This document shows, piece after piece, positions 25,234 through 33,466 of a DNA stretch of 64,000 bases (position 1 is its first letter; each line of letters begins with the position of its first letter). Below the pieces are notes generated by a model. That model worked only from the letters and a program-made list of their open reading frames with translations, did no database searches and had not been told where the DNA came from. The position numbers and the translations under genes were made by a program. Source of the stretch: Micromonospora citrea (lineage in GTDB: Bacteria; Actinomycetota; Actinomycetes; Mycobacteriales; Micromonosporaceae); contig NZ_FMHZ01000002.1 in the NCBI RefSeq assembly GCF_900090315.1, positions 1,404,501-1,468,500 of the forward strand, read 5' to 3'.

Positions 25234-26559
25234 ATGCACCAGCGGATCCTGATGCGGGCGAAGAAGGGCCCCTTCGACGTCTACTCCGCCGAGGAGTCGC
25301 ACGAAGCGAACTGGATCGGCGAGAACAACGGCAACCTCGTCTTCAGCCACGCCGCGCACAAGCTGCTGCAGACCGCCACCGCCGAGATCACCCCGACCGA
25401 GTTCAAGGTCAACCCGCGCGACGCCGACATGATCAACGAGCGGTACGACGTCTACGTGGTGCCGCTGGCCAACGCCTTCCGGCGCAGCTACGCCCACCGC
25501 ATCGAGCTCATGACGAGACTCGTCGAGCGGCTGAAGATCCCGGTCGTGGTGCTCGGCGTGGGCGTGCAGACCGACGTCAACGGCGACCGGGAGTACCTGC
25601 GCCCGATCGACGACGTGGTGACCCGGTTCGTCAAGGCGGTGCTCGACCGCTCGCACAGCATCGGCGTACGCGGTGAGATCACCGAGGGCTACCTGCGCAC
25701 CCTGGGCTTCTCCGCCGTCGACGTGATCGGCTGCCCGTCGATGTTCCTGCACGGCGACAGCCTGCGGGTGGAGAAGCGGAAGGCGGCGCTCGCGCCGGAG
25801 GACCGGATCGCGCTCACCGTCTCGCCGTACGTCAAGTCGATGGCGAAGATCATCGCCCGGCACCACGAGCGGTACCCGAACCTGCGCTACCTGCCGCAGG
25901 ACCTCAAGACGCTCGGCACCCTGCTCTACGGCGACGCCCCCGAGGACCGGGGCAGGTCCAGCGCCATCCCGATCCACACCTCGCACCCCCTGTTCACCGA
26001 GGACAAGGTGCGGATGTTCGTCGACCCGTGGACCTGGATGGACTACCTGTCCCGGTTCGACTTCGCGTTCGGCACCCGCATCCACGGCACCATCACGGCG
26101 CTGGTCGCCGGCACGCCCGGCTACCTGTTCGCGCACGACTCGCGCACCCTGGAGCTCGCCCGCTACTTCGACATCCCGCACCGGGTGATGAAGGAGGTGC
26201 CGGCCGACGTCGACGCCGCCCAGCTCTACGGGGAGGCGGACTACACGGCGCTGGTCGAGGGTCACAAGGCGCGCTACGAGACGATGCTCGCCTTCCTCGC
26301 CAGGCACGACCTCGGCAACGCCTTCGCCGACGGCGACAGCGCCGCCCGGTTCGACGCGCGGGTGCGGGCCACCACCTTCCCGCCCGCCGTGCGGCCGGCC
26401 GCCGCGACGCCACCGGACGTGCTGCTGGAGCGGATCCAGTGGCTGCACGACCGCAACACCCAGCTGCGCGAGGACGCGGAGACGCTGCGTGAGCAGCGCC
26501 TGCGCTCCCGGGTCAAGCGGGCCGTGGGCGGCCCGGTGCGCCGCATGCTGAACCGTTAA
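25234..26559 (+). CDS. Polysaccharide pyruvyl transferase family protein
   Basis: A 441-residue member of the polysaccharide pyruvyl transferase family (PF04230; CsaB, WcaK). Diagnostic are the NNGNLVFSHA segment near residue 30, GVGVQTD near 109, and the C-terminal FGTRIHGTITALVAGTP motif near 287, whose R and H are conserved in the active site. These enzymes add a pyruvate ketal from phosphoenolpyruvate to a glycan, or in related clades act on other sugar substrates. The last 90 residues are a charged helical tail, perhaps coiled coil. The ATG follows GAGAGGCGAGGCGA. It leads an operon with a GT2, pseH and pseI, so its target is probably the Pse-containing polymer. Confidence 0.85.
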   Translation: MHQRILMRAKKGPFDVYSAEESHEANWIGENNGNLVFSHAAHKLLQTATAEITPTEFKVNPRDADMINERYDVYVVPLANAFRRSYAHRIELMTRLVERLKIPVVVLGVGVQTDVNGDREYLRPIDDVVTRFVKAVLDRSHSIGVRGEITEGYLRTLGFSAVDVIGCPSMFLHGDSLRVEKRKAALAPEDRIALTVSPYVKSMAKIIARHHERYPNLRYLPQDLKTLGTLLYGDAPEDRGRSSAIPIHTSHPLFTEDKVRMFVDPWTWMDYLSRFDFAFGTRIHGTITALVAGTPGYLFAHDSRTLELARYFDIPHRVMKEVPADVDAAQLYGEADYTALVEGHKARYETMLAFLARHDLGNAFADGDSAARFDARVRATTFPPAVRPAAATPPDVLLERIQWLHDRNTQLREDAETLREQRLRSRVKRAVGGPVRRMLNR

Positions 26560-26648
26560 CCCGACGCTGGGCGGCTGTTCAGGGACTTCACCTTCGCCGG
26601 CAACGTGAGGTTCCGGGGCCGTCCATCCACGCCGTCGATGGTGTCGGC

Positions 26649-28025
26649 GTGGTCATTGAGCCGACGCAAGCACCGCTGCTGAGCATCGTCGTGCCCGTGT
26701 ACGGCGTCGAGCCGTACCTCTACCAGTGCCTCGAGTCGATCCGCGCCGACGTCCCGGCCGGCGAGGCCGACGCGGTGGAGGTGATCGCGGTGGACGACGC
26801 CTCCCCCGACCGCTGCGGGGAGATGCTGCGGTCGTACGCGGCCGGGCGGGCCGGGGTCCGCACGGTGCACCTGACCGGGAACGTCGGCCTGGGCCCGGCC
26901 CGCAACGCCGGCCTCGACGTGGCCGCCGGCGCGTACGTCTGGTTCGTCGACAGCGACGACTGGCTGCCGCCGGGCACGATCCCGGCGGTGCTGGACCGGC
27001 TGCGCCGGGCCCGGCCCGACGTGCTGATGCTGGACCACCTGCGGGTGCACGAGGGCGGCCGGCGGGAGGTCGACGCGAGCAGCCACCTGCTGCGCGGCGT
27101 GCCGGGCGTGGTCCGCCTGGCCGACCGGCCGCAGCTGCTGCGGGTACAGCACACCGCCTGGAACAAGGTGGTCCGTCGCGGGTTCATGGCCGAGCTGGGG
27201 CTGCGCTTCCACCCCGGCTGGTACGAGGACATCCCGTTCAGCCACCCCCTGCTCATCGGCGCCGAGCGGATCTCCGTGCTGGACCGGGTCTGCTACCTCT
27301 ACCGGCAGGGCCGGCTCGGCGCGATCACCTCGACCCGCAGCCGGCGGCACTTCGACGCCTTCGACCAGTACGAGCGGCTCTTCGACTGGCTGGACCGGCA
27401 CGCCCCCGACGACCGGCTGCGGGCCGAGCTGTTCACCCTGATGATCAGCCACTACCTGGTGGTGGCGGGCAACGACGGCCGGCTGCACCCGCGGCTGCGC
27501 CGCGCCTTCTTCCGCAGGGTGGCGGAGCACTACCGCCGCTACCTGCCCGGCGCCGGCTACTCGCCGCCGGCCGGGGTCGCGGGGCTCAAGCACCGGCTGG
27601 TCGGCCGGAACAGCTACCTCGCGTACGCGACGCTGCGCCGGGCCCACCGGGCCGCCGGCCGGGTCCGGGGCAACCGGCCGACCCCGCCGACCTCCCCCGC
27701 CCCGGAGCCCGCCCTCGCCCCGGAGCCCGCCCTCGCCCCGGACGCCGGACCGCCCACCGACGCCGCGCACGCCGGCACAGCTACCGACGCCGGGCACGCC
27801 GGCAGGGCCACGGACGCCGGGCACTCCGGGCCGCCCACCGGCACCGCGCACGCCGGACCACCCACCGACGCCGGGCGCACCGGGTCGGCCACCGACGCCG
27901 GGCGCTCCGAGGAGGCCGCGCACGGCGGGTCGGCCGCGCAGGCCGGGCCGGCACCGGAGGCCGGGCGAACCGCGACCGGGACGACGGCGACGGACCAGGC
28001 CGCCGCGATGGCGAGCCGGCGATGA
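26649..28025 (+). CDS. Family 2 glycosyltransferase with repeat tail
   Basis: A GT-A fold glycosyltransferase (458 aa). The N-terminal IVVPVYGVEPYLYQCLESI, VDDASPDRCGE near 57 and the metal-binding VDSDDW near 99 are typical of GT2. The catalytic part ends near residue 345. The last 110 residues are low-complexity, with six copies of a nine-residue repeat (consensus A-T-D-A-G-H-A-G-x). The GTG at 26649 has no strong Shine-Dalgarno. It lies 90 bases after the pyruvyl transferase gene, and its stop overlaps the pseH start (ATGA). It may transfer pseudaminic acid or a neighbouring sugar, but GT2 enzymes generally use NDP-hexoses, so the donor is open. Confidence 0.85.
   Translation: MVIEPTQAPLLSIVVPVYGVEPYLYQCLESIRADVPAGEADAVEVIAVDDASPDRCGEMLRSYAAGRAGVRTVHLTGNVGLGPARNAGLDVAAGAYVWFVDSDDWLPPGTIPAVLDRLRRARPDVLMLDHLRVHEGGRREVDASSHLLRGVPGVVRLADRPQLLRVQHTAWNKVVRRGFMAELGLRFHPGWYEDIPFSHPLLIGAERISVLDRVCYLYRQGRLGAITSTRSRRHFDAFDQYERLFDWLDRHAPDDRLRAELFTLMISHYLVVAGNDGRLHPRLRRAFFRRVAEHYRRYLPGAGYSPPAGVAGLKHRLVGRNSYLAYATLRRAHRAAGRVRGNRPTPPTSPAPEPALAPEPALAPDAGPPTDAAHAGTATDAGHAGRATDAGHSGPPTGTAHAGPPTDAGRTGSATDAGRSEEAAHGGSAAQAGPAPEAGRTATGTTATDQAAAMASRR
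27753..27914 (+). repeat. Six 27-bp in-frame repeats in the GT2 tail
   Basis: Six tandem 27-bp units encode nine-residue repeats (PTDAAHAGT, ATDAGHAGR, ATDAGHSGP and variants). The units are imperfect but in register. They lie in the C-terminal extension, outside the catalytic domain. Confidence 0.75.
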
Positions 28026-28555
28026 CCGGGTCGCCGACGGCCGGGCCGAGGGCGACCGGGCCGCTGCGGCCGGCCGACGACGGGGACCTGCGCCGGATGC
28101 TGCGCTGGCGTAACCACCCGCAGGTGCGCGCGGTGAGCCTGACCAGCCACGAGATCGGCCCGGCCGAGCACGCCGCCTGGTGGTCGCGGGTCCGCGTCGA
28201 CCCGGACCGCCGGGTGCTGGTGCACCTGCACGACGGCGAGCCCGCCGGCGTGGTCACCTTCGCCGGGTTGACCTCCCCGGACCGCGCGCTCACCTGGGGC
28301 TTCTACCTCGACATCGCCGGGCTGGACGCCCGGGGAGAGCTGCTGCCGGCGTGGCTGTCGCTGGAGCGGGCGGCCATCGCGTACGCCTTCGACACCCTCG
28401 GGGCGCGGACGCTGGGCGGCGAGACGCTGGCCGCCAACCGACCGGTGCTGGCCCTGCACCGGCGCTTCGGGTTTCGCGAGGTCCGGCGCTACGAGCGGGA
28501 CATCGACGGCACGCCGCACCAGGTGGTGTGGACGGAGAAGAGCAGAGGAAGATGA
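28022..28555 (+). CDS. pseH: PseH-like GNAT N-acetyltransferase
   Basis: A 177-residue GNAT protein. The LRPADDGDLRRMLRWRNHPQVR start, the GFYLDI strand near 98 and the GETLAANRPVLALHRRFGF acetyl-CoA-binding end near 140 match PseH. PseH transfers acetyl from acetyl-CoA to the 4-amine of UDP-4-amino-4,6-dideoxy-beta-L-AltNAc in the pseudaminic acid pathway. The ATG overlaps the GT2 stop (ATGA), and the gene's own stop overlaps the pseI start in the same way. Position between a GT2 and pseI supports the call. A donor other than acetyl-CoA is possible given the acyl-ACP operon nearby. Confidence 0.87.
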   Translation: MTGSPTAGPRATGPLRPADDGDLRRMLRWRNHPQVRAVSLTSHEIGPAEHAAWWSRVRVDPDRRVLVHLHDGEPAGVVTFAGLTSPDRALTWGFYLDIAGLDARGELLPAWLSLERAAIAYAFDTLGARTLGGETLAANRPVLALHRRFGFREVRRYERDIDGTPHQVVWTEKSRGR

Positions 28556-29604
28556 CGGCGACAGTCAAGATCGGACCGCACGCGGTCGGCCCCGGCGAGC
28601 GGCCCCTCGTGGTCGCCGAGATGTCCGGCAACCACAACGGCAGCCTGGACCGGGCGCTCGCCATCGTGGACGCGGTGGCGGCCAGCGGGGCGCACGCGCT
28701 CAAGCTTCAGACGTACCGGCCGGACACCATCACCATCGACGTGGACTCCCCCGCGTTCCGCCTCTCCGACGGGCACGACCTGTGGGGCGGCGAGCGCCTG
28801 TGGCAGCTCTTCGAGCGGGCCCACACCCCGTACGAGTGGCACGCGCCCATCTTCGAACGGGCCCGGCGGCACGGCCTCACCGTGTTCTCCTCGCCCTTCG
28901 ACGCGACCGCGGTGGAGCTGCTGGAAGGGCTGGACGCGCCCGCGTACAAGATCGCCTCGTCGGAGCTGGTCGACCTGCCGCTGATCCGGCTCGTCGCGGC
29001 CACCGGCAAGCCGCTGGTCATCTCCACCGGGATGGCCACCGTCGGCGAGATCGACGCGGCCGTGCGCGCCGCGCGGGAGGGCGGCGCCGGCGGCATCGTG
29101 CTGCTGGCCTGCACCGCGTCCTACCCGGCGCCGCCGCAGGACAGCAACCTGCGCCGGCTGCCCGTCCTGGCCGACACCTTCGGCCTGCCGGTGGGCCTGT
29201 CCGACCACACGCCGGGCATCGGCGTCCCGGTCGCCTCGGTGGCGTTCGGCGCCTGCCTGATCGAGAAGCACGTGACGTTGCGCCGGGCCGACGGCGGCGT
29301 CGACTCCGACTTCTCGCTGGAGCCGGCGGAGCTGACCGCCCTCACCGTCGAGTCGGAGCGGGCCTGGGCGGCACTGGGCGGCACCGCGATCGGGCCGACC
29401 CCGACCGAGCGGGAGGGGCTGCGGTTCCGCCGGTCCCTGTGGGTGGTGGAGGACGTCCGGGCCGGCGATCCGGTCACCCCGGCGGTGGTCCGCTCGATCC
29501 GGCCGGCCGGCGGGCTCCCCCCGGCCGACCTCGACCGGGTGCTCGGCCGCGCGTTCGCCCGGGACGTGCCGAGGGGAACACCGCTGAGCTGGGACCTCGT
29601 CTGA
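28552..29604 (+). CDS. pseI: Pseudaminic acid synthase
   Basis: A 350-residue NeuB-family synthase: a TIM-barrel domain (about 1-280) and a C-terminal SAF/antifreeze-like domain (about 290-345). It condenses phosphoenolpyruvate with 2,4-diacetamido-2,4,6-trideoxy-L-altrose to give pseudaminic acid. Conserved marks are EMSGNHNGSLDRA near 20, KLQTYRPDTIT near 48, FSSPFD near 104, YKIASSE near 124 and LSDHTPG near 205. The LQTYRPDT pattern favours PseI over sialic acid (NeuB) or legionaminic acid (LegI) synthases. It is coupled to pseH by an ATGA overlap and ends the operon before a strong terminator. Confidence 0.9.
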   Translation: MTATVKIGPHAVGPGERPLVVAEMSGNHNGSLDRALAIVDAVAASGAHALKLQTYRPDTITIDVDSPAFRLSDGHDLWGGERLWQLFERAHTPYEWHAPIFERARRHGLTVFSSPFDATAVELLEGLDAPAYKIASSELVDLPLIRLVAATGKPLVISTGMATVGEIDAAVRAAREGGAGGIVLLACTASYPAPPQDSNLRRLPVLADTFGLPVGLSDHTPGIGVPVASVAFGACLIEKHVTLRRADGGVDSDFSLEPAELTALTVESERAWAALGGTAIGPTPTEREGLRFRRSLWVVEDVRAGDPVTPAVVRSIRPAGGLPPADLDRVLGRAFARDVPRGTPLSWDLV

Positions 29605-29618
29605 CCGACGGGCGACGC

Positions 29619-29652
29619 GAGGGGGCCCGGTCCGCGCGGACCGGGCCCCCTC
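29619..29652. terminator. Bidirectional hairpin terminator
   Basis: A perfect 34-bp palindrome (17-bp arms 29619-29635 and 29636-29652) between convergent pseI and the LuxC-like gene. Confidence 0.85.
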
Positions 29653-29661
29653 TTCGGCGCG

Positions 29662-30885
29662 TCAGTCGGCGACCGTCACCAGCCGGACGAACTCGTGGAG
29701 CAGGTCGTAGCCGTCCCAGACCGGGGCGAAGGTCAGCGCCGCACCGAACGGCACGATCCGGTCGATGCCCCGGCCGCCGAGCCGCCGGGCGAGGTCGAGC
29801 AGCTCGGCGCGGGCGAAGCCGAAGTGGGTCAGCGTCTGGTCCCGGCGGCGCACGAACGGCGTCAGCTCCGCCAGCTCCGCCAGGGTGACGAAGCCGAACG
29901 TGCCGGCGCCGAGCCACTGTCGGGGCGCCGCCGCCGGCCCGTCCAGCTCCAGCGTGGCGACGAGGTTGTCGTGGAACGCCATCCGGGCGACTCCCCCGTC
30001 TGCGGCCAGCCCGTACGCGCCGACCCGCTTCTCCACCGCCATCGCCGCGTCCACGTCGAAGCCCCGCTCCCGGACGGCCACACCGAGCAGGGCGACGAAC
30101 TCGGCGCGGACGGCGTCGGCCCGGCGGGCGTCGCCGACGAGGAACACCGCCCGGGGCGACGAGCACGCCGCCTGGTCGAACCAGTAGGCGTCGTTGGCGA
30201 AGCGGGCCACGGCGTCCCGCCGCGCGGCGAGCGGGGCGGCCTCCCAGCCGGCCACCGACAGGGCCGCGAAGGACGACCGGTCGGGAAAGGTGAGGTCGCG
30301 GGCGGCGGGGGCCAGCGGGTGCCGGCGCACGGCGGTCACCGCCCGGTCCCCGCCCCAGATGACCCGCACGTCGCAGCCGGCGCTGAGCCGGGCGGTCACC
30401 GCGTCGTCGTGGCCGTAGGTGACCATGCGCTGGGTGCGGGCAACGACCGGGTCGGCGGCGTCCAGGCTGTCGTTGAGCACGTCCAGGATCGCGTCGGCGG
30501 CCGCCGCCGAGCGGGGCGAGATCCGCACGACGTTGGTGTTGCCGGCCAGCGCTGACAGCGCCCAGGAATAGACGAAGACGGTGTCCACGTTGGCGGGCGG
30601 GATGTGGAACGCCACGCCCCGGGGGAAGGCGAGCACGCCGTCGTCGAGCCCGGCGTGCAGCCGCTGCACGCCGCGCACCAGCTCCCGGCGGCGCAGGAAG
30701 AAGCCGAGCGAGCCCAGTTCCGGGTGGCGGCGGGCGAGCGCCGGGGCCAGCAGCCGCCGGGAGACCGAGGTCAGGAAGTCCACGATCCGTTCGTCGCCGA
30801 CGGTCAGCGGCGGATCGGCGGCCGGGGGCAGCAGGTCGTCCACCGGCACCTCGGGGCCGGCGGGGAAGCGCATCCGTACCGTCAT
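29662..30885 (-). CDS. LuxC-like acyl-CoA/acyl-enzyme reductase
   Basis: A 407-residue member of the LuxC family, an aldehyde-dehydrogenase-fold enzyme that reduces an activated acyl group to an aldehyde with NADPH. The probable nucleophile is the Cys in FDQAACSSP near residue 241, matching the LuxC active site. The GNTNVVRISPR segment near 115 and VIWGGD near 175 fit the cofactor-binding region. The ATG overlaps the LuxE-like stop by four bases (ATGA). In luminous bacteria LuxC works with LuxE and LuxD to make long-chain aldehyde; here no luxA/B/D is present. The substrate is likely an acyl group delivered by the adjacent ACP, ligase and LuxE-like proteins. Confidence 0.85.
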   Translation of the reverse strand: MTVRMRFPAGPEVPVDDLLPPAADPPLTVGDERIVDFLTSVSRRLLAPALARRHPELGSLGFFLRRRELVRGVQRLHAGLDDGVLAFPRGVAFHIPPANVDTVFVYSWALSALAGNTNVVRISPRSAAAADAILDVLNDSLDAADPVVARTQRMVTYGHDDAVTARLSAGCDVRVIWGGDRAVTAVRRHPLAPAARDLTFPDRSSFAALSVAGWEAAPLAARRDAVARFANDAYWFDQAACSSPRAVFLVGDARRADAVRAEFVALLGVAVRERGFDVDAAMAVEKRVGAYGLAADGGVARMAFHDNLVATLELDGPAAAPRQWLGAGTFGFVTLAELAELTPFVRRRDQTLTHFGFARAELLDLARRLGGRGIDRIVPFGAALTFAPVWDGYDLLHEFVRLVTVAD

Positions 30886-31934
30886 GCCCGACCTCCGACG
30901 TAGGTGTCGCTGCAACCCCGGGCCTCGGCGCGGGGCAGCCGGCCCAGGACGCTGAACCGCTTGCCCGGCCAGTGCCCGTCGTCGATCCCGTGCACCACGC
31001 CGAGGTCCTCGGTGAGCAGCACGTTGCCCGGGTACGAGGTGGGCAGGGTGCTGAGCACCTCGATCACGCCCGGCGTGCCGACCGGGGCCTCCGCCCAGGT
31101 GACCGGGTCGCGGACGATGACGTCGGCGAAGTCCGGGCAGTAGAGGGAGCCGCCGTCGGGCCCCTCCAGGAAGACCGTGCCGATCTGCTCGACCATGCCG
31201 TAGAAGTTGTGGATCCGCTCCAGGCCGGTGTCCGCGCCGAGCCGGCGCCGGAACTCGGCGTTGTCCACGGCCTGGTCGGCGAGCTTCTTCCAGCCGCCGG
31301 AGTGCACCAGGATCCCCCGGGACAGGTCGAGGCCGTGGTCGCGGGCCACCTCGTAGAGGTAGCGCCACACCATGAAGGTGAAGCCGAAGACCAGGAACGG
31401 CGCGTCACCGTGGCGGGCCAGGAAGTCCTTGAGCGCCGCCACGTCGGGCCGGTCGTCGGCGTCGAGCAGCCACAGGTGGTCGCGGCCGAAGTTCACCATG
31501 CCGAGCGCGCCCGCCCCCCGGGCGGAGTAGGAACGCCGGTCGCCGACCACACCGGCCCGGTCCACCACCACCATCGGCAGCCGGCGCGGGCCCAGCACCG
31601 TGCCCAGCGTGCGGGCCAACATCCGCGACTGGGTGGCCGCCGCCGCCCGGTCCAGGTGGATCCGGCTGACCTCGCCCGTGGTGCCGCTGGAGGTGAGCAC
31701 CCGGATCACCTCGTCGTCGGGCACGCTGGCCAGCTTGCGGGTCTTGAACAGCCGCACCGGCAGCCACGGCAGGTCGGCCAGCGTCGCGGCGTCGCCGTCC
31801 GCGCCGCCCAGGGCGTCCAGGATCCGCGCGTACGGCGGGCAGTGCCGCCGGTGGTGGGCCAGCAGCCCGAGCAGCTCGGCGCGGAGCCGCTCCTCCTTCT
31901 CGGGCTGGGTGAGCGTGAACACGTCGGTCAGCAC
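30882..31934 (-). CDS. LuxE-like acyl-protein synthetase
   Basis: A 350-residue protein of the LuxE/PaaK adenylate-forming family. It has the P-loop-like TSSGTTGEVS near residue 81, an HSGGWKK segment near 205, and the NFYGMVEQIG motif near 238. The RGCSDTY near the C-terminus (Cys about 341) matches the acyl-accepting cysteine of LuxE. LuxE activates a fatty acid with ATP and hands it to LuxC as an acyl-enzyme. The GTG at 31934 overlaps the upstream ligase stop by seven bases. It is fourth in a five-gene operon with ACP, reductase, ligase and LuxC, so acyl transfer among these proteins is likely. Chain length cannot be told. Confidence 0.85.
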   Translation of the reverse strand: MLTDVFTLTQPEKEERLRAELLGLLAHHRRHCPPYARILDALGGADGDAATLADLPWLPVRLFKTRKLASVPDDEVIRVLTSSGTTGEVSRIHLDRAAAATQSRMLARTLGTVLGPRRLPMVVVDRAGVVGDRRSYSARGAGALGMVNFGRDHLWLLDADDRPDVAALKDFLARHGDAPFLVFGFTFMVWRYLYEVARDHGLDLSRGILVHSGGWKKLADQAVDNAEFRRRLGADTGLERIHNFYGMVEQIGTVFLEGPDGGSLYCPDFADVIVRDPVTWAEAPVGTPGVIEVLSTLPTSYPGNVLLTEDLGVVHGIDDGHWPGKRFSVLGRLPRAEARGCSDTYVGGRA

Positions 31935-33466
31935 TGTGCCTCCAGCGCGCGGTAGTCGGGCTTGCCGGCCGCCGTCAGCGGCAGGGCGTCCACGCCGCGC
32001 ACCTGGACTCCCGAGGAGTGGGTGCCCAGCGCCTGCGCCACCTCGGCACGGATGCGGGCCAGCCGGTCGGCGTCGGCGCCCTCGGCCACCACCACCAGCC
32101 GGTCCGCTCCCGCGATCGCGGCGACGGGCCCGTGGTGGCCGAGCGAGCGTTCGACGTCGTCGAGGTTGACCCGGACGCCGAAGACCTTGGCGATCCGCTT
32201 GAGCCGGCCGGTGACGTGCAGGAAGCCGTCGGCGTCCAGCCGGCCCAGGTCGCCGGTGGCGAGCACCCCGCCCAGCTCGTCGGGGCGGGCGAGGTCGGCC
32301 GCGGTCTCGGCGTAGCCCATCATCACGTTGGGTCCCCGGTAGACGATCTCGCCGGTCCGCCCCGGCGCGGTCGTCTCCATGCCGTCGTCGGCGCGCACCG
32401 ACAGCGCCCCGCCGGGCACCGGCGGCCCCACCGAGCCGAGCTTCTCCGGCAGCCGGTCGGGCGGCAGCACCGTCATCCGGGCGGTCGCCTCGGTCTGCCC
32501 GTACATGACGAAGAGGCGGCCGTCGACCCCGGCCATCCGGGCGTGGAAGTCGGCCACCAGCTCCGGGCGCAGCCGGCCGCCGGCCTGGGTGAGGGTACGC
32601 AGCCGGTCGTGCCGGGCCGGGTCGAAGCGCAGCCGGCGCAGCATCTCGTACTGGTAGGGCACGGCGGCCAGGGACGTGACCCGGTGCCGATCGACGGCCG
32701 TCCAGAACTCGCGGGAGGTCAGGCCGGAGCGCTCCAGCAGCACGGTGGCGCCGGCGTGCAGGTGGCTGGTGAGCACCGACAGCCCGTACGTGTAGTGCAG
32801 CGGCAGGGTGGTCGGCGCCACCTCGTCCCCGTCGATGCCCAGCGCGGTGGTGATGGCCGCCGCGTTGGCCCGCACCGCCGTGCGGGAGAGCCGGACGAGT
32901 TTCGGGTTGCCCGTCGAGCCGGAGGTGGTGAGCAGCAGCGCCAGGTCGGGGTGGGGCGCGGGCCCGGCGGGCCCGGTGCGCCGCCACGCCGCGCCGAGGC
33001 CGACCGGGGCCGGCTCGTAGCCGTCGACCGGCTCCGGGCCGGTGAGCAGCACGGCGGGGCGGAACCGGTCGACCAGTTCGCGCAGCGCGCCCGGCGCCAC
33101 CTGCGGTTCGACCAGCGCGACCGGGCGGCCGGCCTGCCAGGCCGCGAGGATCCGCAGCACCGCGTCGATCTCGGCGGGGGCGGCGGCGAGGACGACGCCC
33201 GGCGGCTCCCGGTCGAGCAGGGCGGCGAGGTCGGCGACCCGGGTGGCCAGTTCCGCGCCCCCGACCTGCCGGCCGGTCGCCGCGTCCACCAGTCGGGCGT
33301 CGGGGTGCGGCACGAAGGGCACGTCGGAGTCCGGCGGCGCGACCTGGTCGGAATGCGGCACGAAGGGTGCGGCGGGGTGCGGCGACGCGGCCCGGTCCGA
33401 TCGCGGCACGAACGGCCCGTCGGAATGCGGCGGCGCGGCCCGGTCGGCGGGCGGCAGGCCGGTCAC
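31928..33466 (-). CDS. AMP-dependent acyl ligase (acyl-CoA/acyl-ACP synthetase type)
   Basis: A 512-residue adenylate-forming enzyme of the ANL superfamily. The TTSGSTGNPK loop lies near residue 175, MYGQTEATA near 325, the ATGDLG aspartate motif near 410 and the GKPDYRAL lysine motif near 500. It probably activates a carboxylic acid as acyl-AMP and passes it to the ACP encoded two genes upstream or to CoA. The N-terminal 53 residues are three copies of a 16-residue repeat ending in PFVP, absent from usual family members. The GTG start overlaps the SDR stop (GTGA); a downstream start would remove the repeats and cannot be excluded. Confidence 0.85.
   Translation of the reverse strand: MTGLPPADRAAPPHSDGPFVPRSDRAASPHPAAPFVPHSDQVAPPDSDVPFVPHPDARLVDAATGRQVGGAELATRVADLAALLDREPPGVVLAAAPAEIDAVLRILAAWQAGRPVALVEPQVAPGALRELVDRFRPAVLLTGPEPVDGYEPAPVGLGAAWRRTGPAGPAPHPDLALLLTTSGSTGNPKLVRLSRTAVRANAAAITTALGIDGDEVAPTTLPLHYTYGLSVLTSHLHAGATVLLERSGLTSREFWTAVDRHRVTSLAAVPYQYEMLRRLRFDPARHDRLRTLTQAGGRLRPELVADFHARMAGVDGRLFVMYGQTEATARMTVLPPDRLPEKLGSVGPPVPGGALSVRADDGMETTAPGRTGEIVYRGPNVMMGYAETAADLARPDELGGVLATGDLGRLDADGFLHVTGRLKRIAKVFGVRVNLDDVERSLGHHGPVAAIAGADRLVVVAEGADADRLARIRAEVAQALGTHSSGVQVRGVDALPLTAAGKPDYRALEAQC
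33308..33451 (-). repeat. Three 48-bp repeats in the ligase 5' end
   Basis: Three in-frame 48-bp units encode 16-residue repeats: PADRAAPPHSDGPFVP, RSDRAASPHPAAPFVP and HSDQVAPPDSDVPFVP. They precede the conserved ligase domain. Confidence 0.8.

Noticed and set aside
28552..29604. Sialic (NeuB) or legionaminic (LegI) acid synthase
   Set aside because: The LQTYRPDT pattern and the presence of pseB, pseC, pseF, pseG and pseH favour pseudaminic acid synthase.
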